A DNA stretch of 64,000 nucleotides from an uncultured Eubacteriales bacterium (GCA_934446065.1 CAKSDP010000009.1:17639-81638), one strand, 5' to 3'. Shown: positions 7,782 through 17,274, counted from the first letter of the stretch. The notes: generated from the sequence alone by a model not told the origin. Numbers and translations are program-made.

Positions 7782-8767
7782 TTTGCGTCACCGCCGACGT
7801 CGTGCTTCTGCGACATCGTCTCAAGAAGCTCCTCTGTCCCCTGACCGATGTTCTCCATAAGACGCTTGTTGAACTCCTCCGCCGTGTTGTAGCCCATCTT
7901 CTTCTGACGGTTGTTCATCGCCGCGATCTCAAGAATTATCGCAAGGTTGCGCCCCGGCTTTACCGGGATCGTCGTCGTCGGAATGCGTATTCCCATGATG
8001 TCGGTGAACTCCTCGTCAAGTCCCATCCGGTTGTACATCTTGCCGTTCTCCCACGGCTCAAGCTTGATTATCATGTCTATCTTTTCGCTCTGCTTGACCG
8101 CACCCATACCGAACAGGCGCCGCACGTCAACGATACCGATGCCGCGAAGCTCAATGTAGTGGCGTATGATCTCCGGCGCGGTTCCGACAAGCGCCTTCGC
8201 CGACACTCGCCTGATCTCAACCGCGTCGTCAGCGATAAGTCTGTGTCCGCGCTTGATAAGCTCGATCGCGGTCTCGCTCTTTCCGACACCGCTGTCGCCG
8301 AGAATCAGCATTCCTTCGCCGTACACCTCAACGAGTACGCCGTGCCGCGTTATCATCGGCGCAAGGCTCACGTTCAGGAAAGCGATCAGCGCCGCCATAA
8401 AGCTGCTCGTGCTGTCGCCGGAGCAAAGCAGCGGCACCTCAAAATACTTGGCGATCTCTATCACCTGCTCGTCGGGTCGCTCGCCGTGTGTGTACACAAC
8501 AGCCACGGGATTCTTCGAGAAGAACTCGGTGAGCGCCGATTCGCGCGCTTCAAGCGTCATCTTCTGCAGATACACGTGCTCCGCCATTCCGATGATCTGT
8601 ATCCGCTGCGGCTCAAAGTGATCGAACGATCCCGCAAGCTGAAGTCCCGGTCTGTTTACATCCGAGCGGCAAACCAGTATCTGCGACGTCTCGTCCGGAG
8701 TAAAGATCACCTCTATGCCAAGCTCGGCTATAATTTTGTCAAGTCCGATAGTTTTGTTGTTCGACAT
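7778..8767 (-). CDS. hprK: HPr kinase/phosphorylase
   Basis: Bifunctional enzyme that phosphorylates or dephosphorylates Ser46 of HPr, setting carbon catabolite control in Firmicutes. The 329-residue protein has an N-terminal HprK domain with the usual SDVNRPGLQLAG segment, a Walker A motif LGDSGVGKSE (about residue 155) and the C-terminal family region VDVRRLFGMGAVK and IPVKPGRNLA. ATG 8767 follows AAAGGAGTTAG. It lies 23 bases after the carboxypeptidase gene and overlaps the lipoprotein gene. HPr and CcpA are not in the window. Confidence 0.96.
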   Translation of the reverse strand: MSNNKTIGLDKIIAELGIEVIFTPDETSQILVCRSDVNRPGLQLAGSFDHFEPQRIQIIGMAEHVYLQKMTLEARESALTEFFSKNPVAVVYTHGERPDEQVIEIAKYFEVPLLCSGDSTSSFMAALIAFLNVSLAPMITRHGVLVEVYGEGMLILGDSGVGKSETAIELIKRGHRLIADDAVEIRRVSAKALVGTAPEIIRHYIELRGIGIVDVRRLFGMGAVKQSEKIDMIIKLEPWENGKMYNRMGLDEEFTDIMGIRIPTTTIPVKPGRNLAIILEIAAMNNRQKKMGYNTAEEFNKRLMENIGQGTEELLETMSQKHDVGGDAK

Positions 8768-8790
8768 ACTCTAACTCCTTTAATCGTCTG

Positions 8791-9918
8791 TCATGCACAA
8801 GGGTCCACGGTCACAACGAATCCCGCAATATTATCGCCGGATATTCTGTATGTTCTGCCCTCCGGCACGCTCACCTGAGCCTTGCCGTCCGTCGCCGGAA
8901 CATACCACACGAGATACGCGCCCTCTGTTCCGGTGAAGCTTTGTGCCTCATGCGATGCACCGTTCTCCCATGCGAGCATTTTCCCGTCCGTGAATTCGTG
9001 GATATAATCAATGTACTCCTCGAGACAAAGGTTCTTCTCCTTCATCACAAGCGAGTGAGGCAGACCGACGTATCGGTAGTGCCACGATTCGTAGCTGATG
9101 CCGGTCAGCGCCGCCTTCTCCTCGGGATAGCGCAGCACAAAGCCGTAATTCTCAAAATTCTCGACGAGCCATTTGCATTTTTCGTACTCGCGAACGTAGT
9201 ATCCGTCGCCGGATGCGGTGTAGACCGACAGATCCATCGCAAGTCCGGTGTGATGCTCGCTCTGTCCGGGGAGAGCCACGTATTTTGCCGCAGCCTCAAC
9301 GCCCTGCGACGCAACTCTGTCGGCGTAAAGCTGACGCTGAAACTCCTCGGTACGGAATCCGCTGACGACAAGAACGTCGCCGCACTCGCTCGCGGCGTAA
9401 AAATCGTCCATCAGCCGGTTGAACGGCGTGATCGCGTTCATCGAAAGCGTGACCTCGAGGTCGCTCACCTTGTACGCCTTGGTTTTGTTCTCGTACACGG
9501 AGACATCCGTCGGCACATCCGGAAAAACGTACTCGTGATCCGCATTTACAAGGATCAGCTCACCCGCGTGAATGTTTTCGGCTGTGACCGTCGTCATTCC
9601 CGTCGGCGCAGGCGCAGGATCTCCGACCGCAGAACCGCTGCCAACCGTATCCGACACCGAAAGCTGCGTGCCGCCGACATCGCTCACCGCAGCGGTCGTC
9701 GGTACACCGGAGCCGGACGGCACTGTCGGGCGCGTGCCGCGATTGACTATCACTGCCGCGCAAACCGCAATTATCGCGCACAGGAACGCCGCACAGATGA
9801 TCAGTCCCGGATTCACTCCGAGCAGGCGGTAACGCGTCCCGCGCCCCATCGCCTTGCGGTACGCCTCCTCCTCGGTCAGCTGCGTATCCGCATCCTTTTT
9901 TCGCCTTTTGTCAGACAT
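8791..9918 (-). CDS. VanY-type D-alanyl-D-alanine carboxypeptidase (M15B)
   Basis: Membrane-anchored zinc peptidase that trims the terminal D-Ala of peptidoglycan stems. The 375-residue protein has a cytoplasmic charged N-terminus, one membrane segment (about 36-60, LIICAAFLCAIIAVCAAVIV), a Ser/Thr/Pro/Gly linker, and an M15 domain with SGFRTEEFQRQLY, the zinc motif SEHHTGLAMDLSV and the last ligand region YESWHYRYVG. About 80 residues after the catalytic domain form a beta-rich tail of unknown role. ATG 9918 follows GGAGGA. It precedes hprK by 23 bases, probably in one transcript. Confidence 0.88.
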   Translation of the reverse strand: MSDKRRKKDADTQLTEEEAYRKAMGRGTRYRLLGVNPGLIICAAFLCAIIAVCAAVIVNRGTRPTVPSGSGVPTTAAVSDVGGTQLSVSDTVGSGSAVGDPAPAPTGMTTVTAENIHAGELILVNADHEYVFPDVPTDVSVYENKTKAYKVSDLEVTLSMNAITPFNRLMDDFYAASECGDVLVVSGFRTEEFQRQLYADRVASQGVEAAAKYVALPGQSEHHTGLAMDLSVYTASGDGYYVREYEKCKWLVENFENYGFVLRYPEEKAALTGISYESWHYRYVGLPHSLVMKEKNLCLEEYIDYIHEFTDGKMLAWENGASHEAQSFTGTEGAYLVWYVPATDGKAQVSVPEGRTYRISGDNIAGFVVTVDPCA

Positions 9919-9941
9919 AAATCCTCCGTTCGTGCAAAAGA

Positions 9942-9969
9942 CGGGGCAGACAAACGCCTACCCCGCCGA
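9942..9969 (-). terminator. Terminator after pnp
   Basis: Read on the minus strand, CGGGGTAG (9965-9958) pairs with CTGCCCCG (9949-9942) and is followed by TCTTTTGC. It separates pnp from the carboxypeptidase-hprK genes. Confidence 0.6.
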
Positions 9970-9984
9970 CTTTATAATGTGAAA

Positions 9985-12075
9985 TCAAAGAGCATCCTTG
10001 CGGGAGAGGTTCAGTCTGCCGCGCTCGTCAGTTCCGAGGAACTTGACTCTCATTTCGTCTCCGACCTTGCAGACGTCCTCGACCTTCTCGGTGCGGGTCT
10101 TGTCAAGCTTGGAGATGTGGACAAGGCCTTCCTTACCGGGAGCGATCTCAACGAACGCGCCGATCGGGATGATCCTTGTTACCTTACCGGTATAGATGCA
10201 GCCGACTTCCGGCTCAAAGATGATCGCAGAGATCGTATCAAACGCCGCGTCAATGCTGCTCTTATCGATAGCAGAGATGAACACGGAGCCGTCGTCCTCA
10301 ATGTCGATCTTTGCACCCGTATCGGCAACGATCTTCTGAATGACCTTACCGCCGGTACCGATAACCTCGCGGATCTTGTCCACGGGGATCTTCATTGACT
10401 TCATCTTGGGAGCAAACTCGGAGACCTCCGCTCTCGGTGCGGGCAGAGCCTTGAGAATGATCTCATCAATGATGTAATCGCGGCCCTTGTGGGTCACGGC
10501 AAGTGCTTCCTTAATGATCTCGGGAGTAAGTCCGTCGATCTTCAGGTCCATCTGAATGGAGGTGATACCCTTGTGGGTTCCGGCTACCTTGAAGTCCATG
10601 TCGCCGTAGAAGTCCTCAAGACCCTGAATGTCGATCATGGTCATCCATCTGTCGCCCTCGGTGATAAGTCCGCAGGAGATTCCGGCAACGGGCGCCTTGA
10701 TCGGCACGCCTGCGTCCATCAGTGCGAGGGTCGAGCCGCAGACGGATGCCTGCGAGGTAGAACCGTTGGAGCTGATGACCTCGGATACGCAGCGGATCGC
10801 GTACGGGAACTCCTCAACGGAGGGGAGCACCGGCACGAGCGAGCGCTCTGCGAGTGCGCCGTGACCGATCTCACGTCTGCCGGGGCTGCGGGAGGACTTT
10901 GCCTCACCGACGGAGTATCCGGGCATATTGTAGTGGTGCATATATCTCTTGCTCTCCTCCTCGCTGATACCGTCGAGGAGCTGCTCGTCGCTGATCGGGC
11001 CGAGCGTTGCAATTGTGAGAACCTGCGTCTGTCCGCGGGTGAACATACCGCTTCCGTGAGTACGGCGCATAAGTCCGACCTCAGCTGCAAGGGGACGGAT
11101 CTGGTCGAGGCGTCTGCCGTCAACGCGCTTTCCGTCGTCGAGCAGCCAGCGGCGAACGACAAACTTCTGGATCTTATAAAGAATTTCGCCGAGCTCTGCT
11201 CTGCGCGCTGCGTCGTCATCGGGATCGAATATCTCATATACCTTCTCGGTAACGACGGACATTCTCTCGTCTCGGACGTTCTTGTCATCGGTATCGAGAG
11301 CTGCGCGGATATCCTCGATGAACTTGTCCTTTACAGCCTCGTAGAGGTCGTGATCGACCTCGCAGGACGGGTAGTCAAACTTCGGCTTGCCGACCGCGTC
11401 CTTGATCTCATTTATAAATACGAGCAGCTTCTTGATCTCCTCGTGTGCGAGCATGATCGCGTTGAACATATCGTCGTCGGAAACTTCCTTCGCGCCTGCC
11501 TCGATCATGACGACCTTCTTCTCGGTCGCTGCGACAGTCAGTTCGAGAACGCTGCGGCTTCTCTGCTCAAGCGTGGGGTTGATGATGAAGCCTTCCTTCT
11601 CCGTCATGCCTACAAAAACACCGCCGATCGGTCCGTTCCACGGAATATCGGAGATGGTGAGCGCGATGGATGCGCCGATCATGCCGGCAATCTCAGGCGA
11701 GCAGTCGTGGTCAACCGCAAGCACGGTGAGCGCGATGTTCACGTCGTTGCGCAGATCCTTCGGGAACAGGGGACGGATAGGACGGTCGATAACTCTTGAT
11801 GTAAGGATAGCCTTCTCGGACGGACGTCCCTCTCTCTTGAGGTAGCTTCCGGGGATGCGGCCGACTGCGTACAGTCTCTCCTCAAAGTCAACCGACAGGG
11901 GCAGAAAATCAATGCCGTCTCTCGGTCTGTCCGATGCGGTGGCACACGCGAGCACCACGGTGTCGCCGTATCTGACGAGGCAGGATCCGTTTGCAAGACC
12001 TGCCATTTTACCTGTTTCGATGACAAGCGGTCTGCCCGCAAGCTCGTAGGTAAACGTCTTGTAATTCTCGAACAT
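9985..12075 (-). CDS. pnp: Polynucleotide phosphorylase
   Basis: 3'-5' phosphorolytic exoribonuclease of the RNA degradation machinery. The 696-residue chain has two RNase PH domains (about 10-225 and 310-545, the second with FRSP-type segment SSRSPGRREIGHG), a KH domain (VDKIREVIGTGGKVIQKI, about 560) and a C-terminal S1 domain that ends in GRLNLSRKDAL. ATG 12075 follows TTTGGAGGAAC; a longer frame upstream has no ribosome site. It lies downstream of rpsO as in many bacteria, with a strong hairpin between the two. Confidence 0.97.
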   Translation of the reverse strand: MFENYKTFTYELAGRPLVIETGKMAGLANGSCLVRYGDTVVLACATASDRPRDGIDFLPLSVDFEERLYAVGRIPGSYLKREGRPSEKAILTSRVIDRPIRPLFPKDLRNDVNIALTVLAVDHDCSPEIAGMIGASIALTISDIPWNGPIGGVFVGMTEKEGFIINPTLEQRSRSVLELTVAATEKKVVMIEAGAKEVSDDDMFNAIMLAHEEIKKLLVFINEIKDAVGKPKFDYPSCEVDHDLYEAVKDKFIEDIRAALDTDDKNVRDERMSVVTEKVYEIFDPDDDAARRAELGEILYKIQKFVVRRWLLDDGKRVDGRRLDQIRPLAAEVGLMRRTHGSGMFTRGQTQVLTIATLGPISDEQLLDGISEEESKRYMHHYNMPGYSVGEAKSSRSPGRREIGHGALAERSLVPVLPSVEEFPYAIRCVSEVISSNGSTSQASVCGSTLALMDAGVPIKAPVAGISCGLITEGDRWMTMIDIQGLEDFYGDMDFKVAGTHKGITSIQMDLKIDGLTPEIIKEALAVTHKGRDYIIDEIILKALPAPRAEVSEFAPKMKSMKIPVDKIREVIGTGGKVIQKIVADTGAKIDIEDDGSVFISAIDKSSIDAAFDTISAIIFEPEVGCIYTGKVTRIIPIGAFVEIAPGKEGLVHISKLDKTRTEKVEDVCKVGDEMRVKFLGTDERGRLNLSRKDAL

Positions 12076-12136
12076 TTTTGTTCCTCCAAATATATAAATC
12101 CTTTTAATTGTTGCCGAAATTGAGGTCCCGAGCAAG

Positions 12137-12174
12137 ATTAAAGCTGCGGGGACAGCATCCGCCGCAGCTTTAAT
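12137..12174 (-). promoter_or_regulatory. rpsO-pnp intergenic hairpin
   Basis: A perfect 13-base stem, ATTAAAGCTGCGG (12137-12149) with its complement (12162-12174), in the rpsO-pnp gap. On the minus strand it is followed by CTTGC, not a clean T run, so it may be a partial terminator or a processing site like the RNase III hairpin between rpsO and pnp in Escherichia coli. Confidence 0.65.
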
Positions 12175-12210
12175 GCATACTACGAGACGCCGGAAAGCCG
12201 TCGCCGCGAA

Positions 12211-12477
12211 TTATTTTCTTATGCCGAGCTTATCGATGATTGCACGGTAACGCTCGATGTCCTTCTTCTGGAGGTACCCGAGAAGGTTGCGTCTGTGACC
12301 GACCATCTTCAGAAGTCCGCGACGGCTGTGGTGATCCTTCTTGTTCTCCTTCAGGTGCTCGGTAAGAGTCTGAATTCTGTGAGTGAGGATCGCGATCTGG
12401 ACCTCGGGGGATCCGGTGTCGCCTTCGTGGATCTTGTACTGCTCAATAATTGCCTGCTTTTCGTCTTTCGTGATCAT
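12211..12477 (-). CDS. rpsO: Ribosomal protein S15
   Basis: Primary 16S rRNA-binding protein of the small subunit. The 88-residue sequence has the family signature from about residue 39 (LKENKKDHHSRRGLLKMVG) and the ending LLGYLQKKDIERYRAIIDKLG. ATG 12477 follows AGGTG; the longer frame to 12552 lacks support. It is the first gene of the rpsO-pnp pair on the minus strand. Confidence 0.97.
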   Translation of the reverse strand: MITKDEKQAIIEQYKIHEGDTGSPEVQIAILTHRIQTLTEHLKENKKDHHSRRGLLKMVGHRRNLLGYLQKKDIERYRAIIDKLGIRK

Positions 12478-12633
12478 ATTTTTCACCTCATAAAAAATTT
12501 GTTCCGACAGCACAGGCTGCGGCGGGTGAACATCGTCCGGCACCCGAGCCATCGGTATAGCTTTAACATTATATCACAGATATTTCCGTTTGTAAATACC
12601 TATGGGACAAGTTTCCTCATATTGCTTTCAATT

Positions 12634-13035
12634 TTATTTTATCCGCCGGGATCCCGCCGAAAAATTCCGTCTGATCTCAGGGATACTGCGCAAGACGGAG
12701 ATCGTCCCCGCCAAGACGAGCATCGCGCCGAACACGCGCCTTATCACATCCTCTGGCAGAACCGCGGTAAGGTGGACGCCGATCCGTGAGCCCGCAAGCG
12801 CAAACAGCGCCGCCGTACCGATCATGCGAAAATCAAGGCGGCGGAGTCTGTTGTGCAGGAAAAGAGATGCCGACGCCGCGAAGATAAAGAAAAGAAGATT
12901 GCAGCCCTGTGCGCTGAGCTGCGGCATTCCGCGCACGGCGGTGAGGTAAATGACGAGAAGTCCGCCGCCGCCTATCCCCATTCCGGTGAGCGTTCCGATA
13001 AGTATTCCCGCAAGAATGTCGATCACAATATTCAT
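12634..13035 (-). CDS. TauE/SafE (TSUP) permease, half-size subunit 2
   Basis: Membrane protein of 133 residues with about four hydrophobic segments and the TSUP-type glycine-rich entry ILIGTLTGMGIGGGGLLVIY. Normal TauE/SafE transporters are about 250 residues with two such halves; here the second half is an adjacent separate gene, 14 bases upstream. Both have their own ribosome sites (GGGAGGG before ATG 13035). The two probably form a heterodimer equal to one transporter. The substrate (sulfite, organosulfonate or another anion) is unknown. Confidence 0.75.
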   Translation of the reverse strand: MNIVIDILAGILIGTLTGMGIGGGGLLVIYLTAVRGMPQLSAQGCNLLFFIFAASASLFLHNRLRRLDFRMIGTAALFALAGSRIGVHLTAVLPEDVIRRVFGAMLVLAGTISVLRSIPEIRRNFSAGSRRIK

Positions 13036-13049
13036 AAACCCTCCCGAGA

Positions 13050-13463
13050 TCACAGAAGCATTCGTATTCCGGAAAATATCACGAGCAGCGCAAACGCCGC
13101 ACGCACGGCGGCCACCGGAAGGCGATCCGTAAGATACGCGCCGAGCGTTCCGCCCGCCATCGCCGGAATCGCAAGCGGAGCCATCTGCGCAAGATCAATA
13201 TTGCCGCGTGAGGCATACGAAAGCGCGGACACAAGCGACACCGGCAGCATCACCGCAACCACAGTTGCGAAGCTGTCGCGCTCACCGCCGTCTCCCGTAA
13301 TGCCGTCCGCCTGTCTTTTTCTGTTCTGCGCACGTATCAAATACAGTATGATTATCCCGCCGCCGGCGCCGAGAAGCCCGTTCACTACTCCTGCCGCAAG
13401 CGAAACCTCGGCAAACAATACGCCGGGGAACGCACGTAACGCTCCGCGTTCTTCTCCTGTCAC
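13050..13463 (-). CDS. TauE/SafE (TSUP) permease, half-size subunit 1
   Basis: Membrane protein of 137 residues, GTG start at 13463 with GGAGGA seven bases upstream. The first segment has the TSUP half-signature LAAGVVNGLLGAGGGIIILY, followed by TVVAVMLPVSLVSALSYA and LAQMAPLAIPAMAGGTLGAYL. It pairs with the gene at 12634-13035, whose first segment has the matching motif, so each protein is one repeat of the usual two-repeat transporter. No frameshift is needed: both genes have intact starts and stops. Confidence 0.75.
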   Translation of the reverse strand: MTGEERGALRAFPGVLFAEVSLAAGVVNGLLGAGGGIIILYLIRAQNRKRQADGITGDGGERDSFATVVAVMLPVSLVSALSYASRGNIDLAQMAPLAIPAMAGGTLGAYLTDRLPVAAVRAAFALLVIFSGIRMLL

Positions 13464-13810
13464 AACTTCATCCTCCCTGCTTATCCAAAAATGATGTTGC
13501 CAAAACGGCTGAAATATGCTAAAATATATTTGGAGTATTTTGCTCTCACGGATTATTATTAACCGTGCGTCAATGCCGATACGGAACAGATCGGCATTCT
13601 ATATATTACCACGCAGCCGCTTATGCAGACGCCTAGATTTGTTATGCATTTGCATAAAATTTTGCGTACCCGCTGTACTTCGGGAGATTTCGAATACACC
13701 GCATATAAACGTCCGCGCACGCAAAAGCGTTTTCCGCTTTTGTCTAAACCAAGCATTTCACTGTGCGCACACTTGTTCAAAGATAAGAATTACAAAAAAT
13801 CGGAGGAGTT
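13464..13810. other. Intergenic region before ftsK, hairpin-rich
   Basis: No convincing gene in 347 bases. It contains a nine-base perfect stem (13572-13580 with 13590-13598, AATGCCGAT), the small palindrome ATGCATTTGCAT at 13643-13654 and a hairpin CAAAAGCG/CGCTTTTG near 13720-13743. The ftsK ribosome site GGAG is just before ATG 13811. I could not pick a clear promoter. Confidence 0.5.
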
Positions 13811-16582
13811 ATGGCACAAAGCAAGAATTCTGCCGGGCGCAAAAAGTCCGGCGGTCAGAAATATAAAGTATCCGACAAAAAGAAAGCCGGTCCAAAGGAA
13901 AGTCGGAGAAGCACCGCCGAAGAACTTCGCGAACGCCGCCGCAACAGCGCGGCAGCGCAGATCATGCCGTTCATCGTAGGGCTTCTCGCGATCGTACTTT
14001 TCGTATTCATCTATTTCCCCGATCTTTCCGGCACGGTCGGCGAAGCCGTGGGGAAATTCTTCAAGGGAGTATTCGCGGGCGGGGCATACACCGTCCCGTT
14101 TATCGCACTTGTTATCGCGCTCAGATGGCGCAAGGATGCCGAAGAGAGGAAGAACGGTGCCCGCGTTGCCTGCGGATTCGGGATCGTCACCCTTTCGTCG
14201 ATGCTCCTGCACATTTTCGCCGGCGGCGAACACGTACTGACTCCGGGTGTTCTGTACAGCGACGGAACCGAGATCCGCGGTGGCGGATTTCTCGGCGGAC
14301 TCATAGGTGAGCTTTTGTGGCGCGCGATCAAGGTCTGTATGCCGATCCTTGCGATCGCGGGACTTCTCATACTGATCCCGCTCCTTTTCGGTCTGACACC
14401 GCGCGGAGTTTACGTCATGATCGCGTACAATGTCAAAATGGCGAAGGAACGGCGCGAAAGCGCGGCAGACGAACGCGAGATACTCAGACGTGACCGCAGG
14501 GATCGCGCGGAGGACGAGTACAGCGCCGTCGTTGCCACAGGCAAATATCCGCCGTCACAAATGACGCTTGACGAAGACGTTCATCCGAAATCAAAGTCGG
14601 CGAAAAAATCAAAAGAGGATTTTGTGGCTGACGTTCCGATGCCCGACGGCGACAAATACGAGGACATCGCGCCCGAGGTTGACGAAAGCATCTTTGATTC
14701 CGCACTGCGCGAACGCGAGGAGGAGTCGGATGCCCTGACCGACGGCAGAATATCCGACAAGATCGAAAGCTATGACGCCGACACCGACGCTGACGACGCC
14801 GACTCCGTCGAGGCGGAGGACGTACCAGAGGTCGAAGTCGCGCCGCCCGTTGCAACAGTTCAGACTGATGACGGGACAAGTTCCGGAGACGACCGCGTTG
14901 ATCTTTCACAGATATTCACCGATCCGGACGACGAGCAGCTGCTCTCGATGCTGAACGAAAAATTCCTCGGTGACGACGACAGCGCCGACGACGCAGACAC
15001 CGATCTCTCGTTCATACGTGAGAAGATCGGCGACGGGACGGATCCTGCGGGATCGGACGACGAGCCGCCGTTTGACTTGGCACCGCCGGAACCCGAGGTG
15101 GCGCCGTATCGGTTCCCGCCGATCGACCTGCTCACGCCCGACAATTCCAAAAAGGATCCCGGCGTGCGCGAGGAACTGCTCGAAAACGCAAAGAAGCTCG
15201 TGGAAACGCTCCGCAGCTTCAACGTAAAGACAAAAATAGTCGATGTAGCGCGCGGACCCACGATCACCCGTTACGAGCTGATGCCCGAGGCGGGAACGAA
15301 GGTTCGCACGATCTCGAACCTGACCGACGACATCGCGCTCAGCTTCGCGACGACAGGCGTGCGTATCGAGGCGCCGATCCCCGGAAAATCCGCCGTCGGA
15401 ATCGAGGTGCCGAACAAGACCTCCGCAACGGTGCATCTGCGCACGCTTCTTGAAGACAGGCGCTTCTCCGACGCGCAGAGCAAGATCACTGCTGCGCTCG
15501 GCGAAGACGTTGCGGGAGAGGCGATATATCTTGACATAGCAAAAATGCCGCACCTGCTTATCGCGGGCGCCACCGGCATGGGTAAGTCCGTGTGCATAAA
15601 CAGTCTTATCGTCAGTCTGCTGTTCAAGGCCACGCCTGACGAAGTCAAGCTTATTCTGATCGACCCGAAGAAGGTCGAGCTGAGCATTTACAACGGTCTG
15701 CCGCACCTGCTCGTTCCCGTTGTCAGCGACCCGAAAAAGGCGGCAGGCTCCCTTTCATGGGCTGTGTCCGAGATGGAGCGCCGTTTCAACCTCATCGAGG
15801 AGGCGGGCGTGCGCGATCTGAAGAACTACAACGCAGGCGTTGCCGCCGACCCGTCACGCACTCCCCTGCCGCAGATCGTCATAATCATCGACGAGCTTGC
15901 CGATCTCATGATGACCGCGCCCGATGACGTTGAGTCATCCATCTGCCGCCTTGCGCAGAAGGCGCGTGCCGCAGGAATGCACTTGATAATCGGTACGCAG
16001 CGTCCGTCGGTCGATGTCATCACCGGACTGCTCAAGTCAAATATTCCGTCCCGTATCGCGTTCACCGTCGCGTCTCAGGTCGATTCGCGCACGATAATCG
16101 ACCGCGCGGGTGCAGAGCGCCTGATCGGACGCGGCGATATGCTGTACAACCCGGTCGGTGCGGCAAAGCCGATCCGCGTACAGGGAGCGTTCGTCTCGGA
16201 AACCGAGGTTGAGGCTATCACCGAATTTATAAAGAACGCAAACTCCGAGAAGAACGACGGATACAGCGAGGACGTGATCGAGCAGATCGAGCGCGAAGCC
16301 GAAAAATGCGGCACCTCAAAGAAGCACATTGCCGATGCAGGCGACGACGCGGGCGACGAAGATCCGATGCTCCGTCAGGCGATCGAGCTTGCGGTGGAGA
16401 GCCGAAAGATATCGACGTCCCTCATTCAGCGCCGCCTGTCGCTCGGGTACGGCCGCGCAGCCAAGCTTATCGACCGCATGGAGCAGCTCGGCTACGTCAG
16501 CGCACCCGACGGGCAGAAGCCGCGCGACGTTCTCATCTCCAAGGAAGAATTCATGGAGATGGTGCTGAAGGACACCGACTGA
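13811..16582 (+). CDS. ftsK: DNA translocase FtsK/SpoIIIE
   Basis: Septal or sporulation DNA pump, 923 residues. Order: basic N-terminus, about four membrane segments (residues 55-195), a long acidic Asp/Glu-rich linker (about 230-430), the alpha and beta motor domains with Walker A GATGMGKSV (about 585) and Walker B IVIIIDELADLM (about 690), the GTQRPSVDVITG segment, and a C-terminal winged-helix gamma domain (about 855-915, STSLIQRRLSLGYGRAAKLI) that reads polar DNA motifs. The linker is unusually rich in acidic residues. ATG 13811 follows CGGAGGAGTT. Whether it serves division, sporulation or both cannot be told here. Confidence 0.95.
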   Translation: MAQSKNSAGRKKSGGQKYKVSDKKKAGPKESRRSTAEELRERRRNSAAAQIMPFIVGLLAIVLFVFIYFPDLSGTVGEAVGKFFKGVFAGGAYTVPFIALVIALRWRKDAEERKNGARVACGFGIVTLSSMLLHIFAGGEHVLTPGVLYSDGTEIRGGGFLGGLIGELLWRAIKVCMPILAIAGLLILIPLLFGLTPRGVYVMIAYNVKMAKERRESAADEREILRRDRRDRAEDEYSAVVATGKYPPSQMTLDEDVHPKSKSAKKSKEDFVADVPMPDGDKYEDIAPEVDESIFDSALREREEESDALTDGRISDKIESYDADTDADDADSVEAEDVPEVEVAPPVATVQTDDGTSSGDDRVDLSQIFTDPDDEQLLSMLNEKFLGDDDSADDADTDLSFIREKIGDGTDPAGSDDEPPFDLAPPEPEVAPYRFPPIDLLTPDNSKKDPGVREELLENAKKLVETLRSFNVKTKIVDVARGPTITRYELMPEAGTKVRTISNLTDDIALSFATTGVRIEAPIPGKSAVGIEVPNKTSATVHLRTLLEDRRFSDAQSKITAALGEDVAGEAIYLDIAKMPHLLIAGATGMGKSVCINSLIVSLLFKATPDEVKLILIDPKKVELSIYNGLPHLLVPVVSDPKKAAGSLSWAVSEMERRFNLIEEAGVRDLKNYNAGVAADPSRTPLPQIVIIIDELADLMMTAPDDVESSICRLAQKARAAGMHLIIGTQRPSVDVITGLLKSNIPSRIAFTVASQVDSRTIIDRAGAERLIGRGDMLYNPVGAAKPIRVQGAFVSETEVEAITEFIKNANSEKNDGYSEDVIEQIEREAEKCGTSKKHIADAGDDAGDEDPMLRQAIELAVESRKISTSLIQRRLSLGYGRAAKLIDRMEQLGYVSAPDGQKPRDVLISKEEFMEMVLKDTD

Positions 16583-16676
16583 TCACGAATATCGGCACCG
16601 CAGGATAAACACAACGTAAAAAAAGAATTAATTTTTCTTTTATCACTGATTTTTACAGAAATATGGGAGTATAATT

Positions 16677-17228
16677 ATGGTATACATTTTTCTTGCTGAA
16701 GGCTTTGAGGAGATTGAGGCGCTTACGCCCGCAGATATCCTGAGACGCGCGGGAGTCGAGGTAGCGCTTGCCGGTATCGGCGGACTTGAGATCACCGGCG
16801 CGCACGGCATTCGCGTATCATGTGACGTAACGTCGGCGGATGCCGCTGCTGCGGCTGAATCCGCTGCGGGAGTTCAGATGATAATTCTCCCGGGCGGAAT
16901 GCCGGGCGCGGACAATCTGTTCGCATCGGACGATGTGCGTCGTGCGATCGAGGGAGCAAAGGAGTCGGGCGCGTTCATCGGAGCCATCTGCGCCGCACCG
17001 TATATTCTCGGAAAACTCGGACTTCTGCGCGGCCGCATGGCGACCTGCTATCCCGGATTTGAGGACGGGCTCGAGGGCGCCGAGGTGTACGACTGCGACG
17101 TGATCCGCGACGGCGAGATCATCACTGCACGCGCAATGGGCGCGGCGGTCGATTTTGCGCTTGAGCTGACCGAGGCTCTCTGCGGCGAGGATACCGCCGA
17201 AAAAATACGCGAATCGATCCTCGCGTAA
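16677..17228 (+). CDS. DJ-1/PfpI-family protein
   Basis: 183-residue glutamine-amidotransferase-fold protein of the DJ-1/ThiJ/PfpI group. The nucleophile-elbow Cys is in GAFIGAICAAPYILG (about residue 106), the early Glu in MVYIFLAEGFEEIEA matches the conserved acidic partner, and IILPGGMPGADNL is typical. Members are deglycases, chaperone-like or stress proteins; specificity is unclear. It is followed 46 bases later by the cyclo-ligase gene, probably co-transcribed. ATG 16677 follows GGGAG. Confidence 0.88.
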   Translation: MVYIFLAEGFEEIEALTPADILRRAGVEVALAGIGGLEITGAHGIRVSCDVTSADAAAAAESAAGVQMIILPGGMPGADNLFASDDVRRAIEGAKESGAFIGAICAAPYILGKLGLLRGRMATCYPGFEDGLEGAEVYDCDVIRDGEIITARAMGAAVDFALELTEALCGEDTAEKIRESILA

Positions 17229-17274
17229 AACAGTGTTGTCCCTCCGGGGCAACGATCATAAGGATGGTGTTTTT

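Noticed and set aside
6882..7844. 320-residue plus-strand frame over the hairpin spacer and lipoprotein gene
   Set aside because: Crosses three hairpins and a terminator and runs antisense to the lipoprotein and hprK end.
13623..13979. 118-residue frame before ftsK
   Set aside because: Overlaps the ftsK start in another frame, no ribosome site, composition unlike coding DNA.
17233..17274. Longer start of the cyclo-ligase gene
   Set aside because: Would use a non-ATG codon and lies before the AGGATGG ribosome site that fits ATG 17275.
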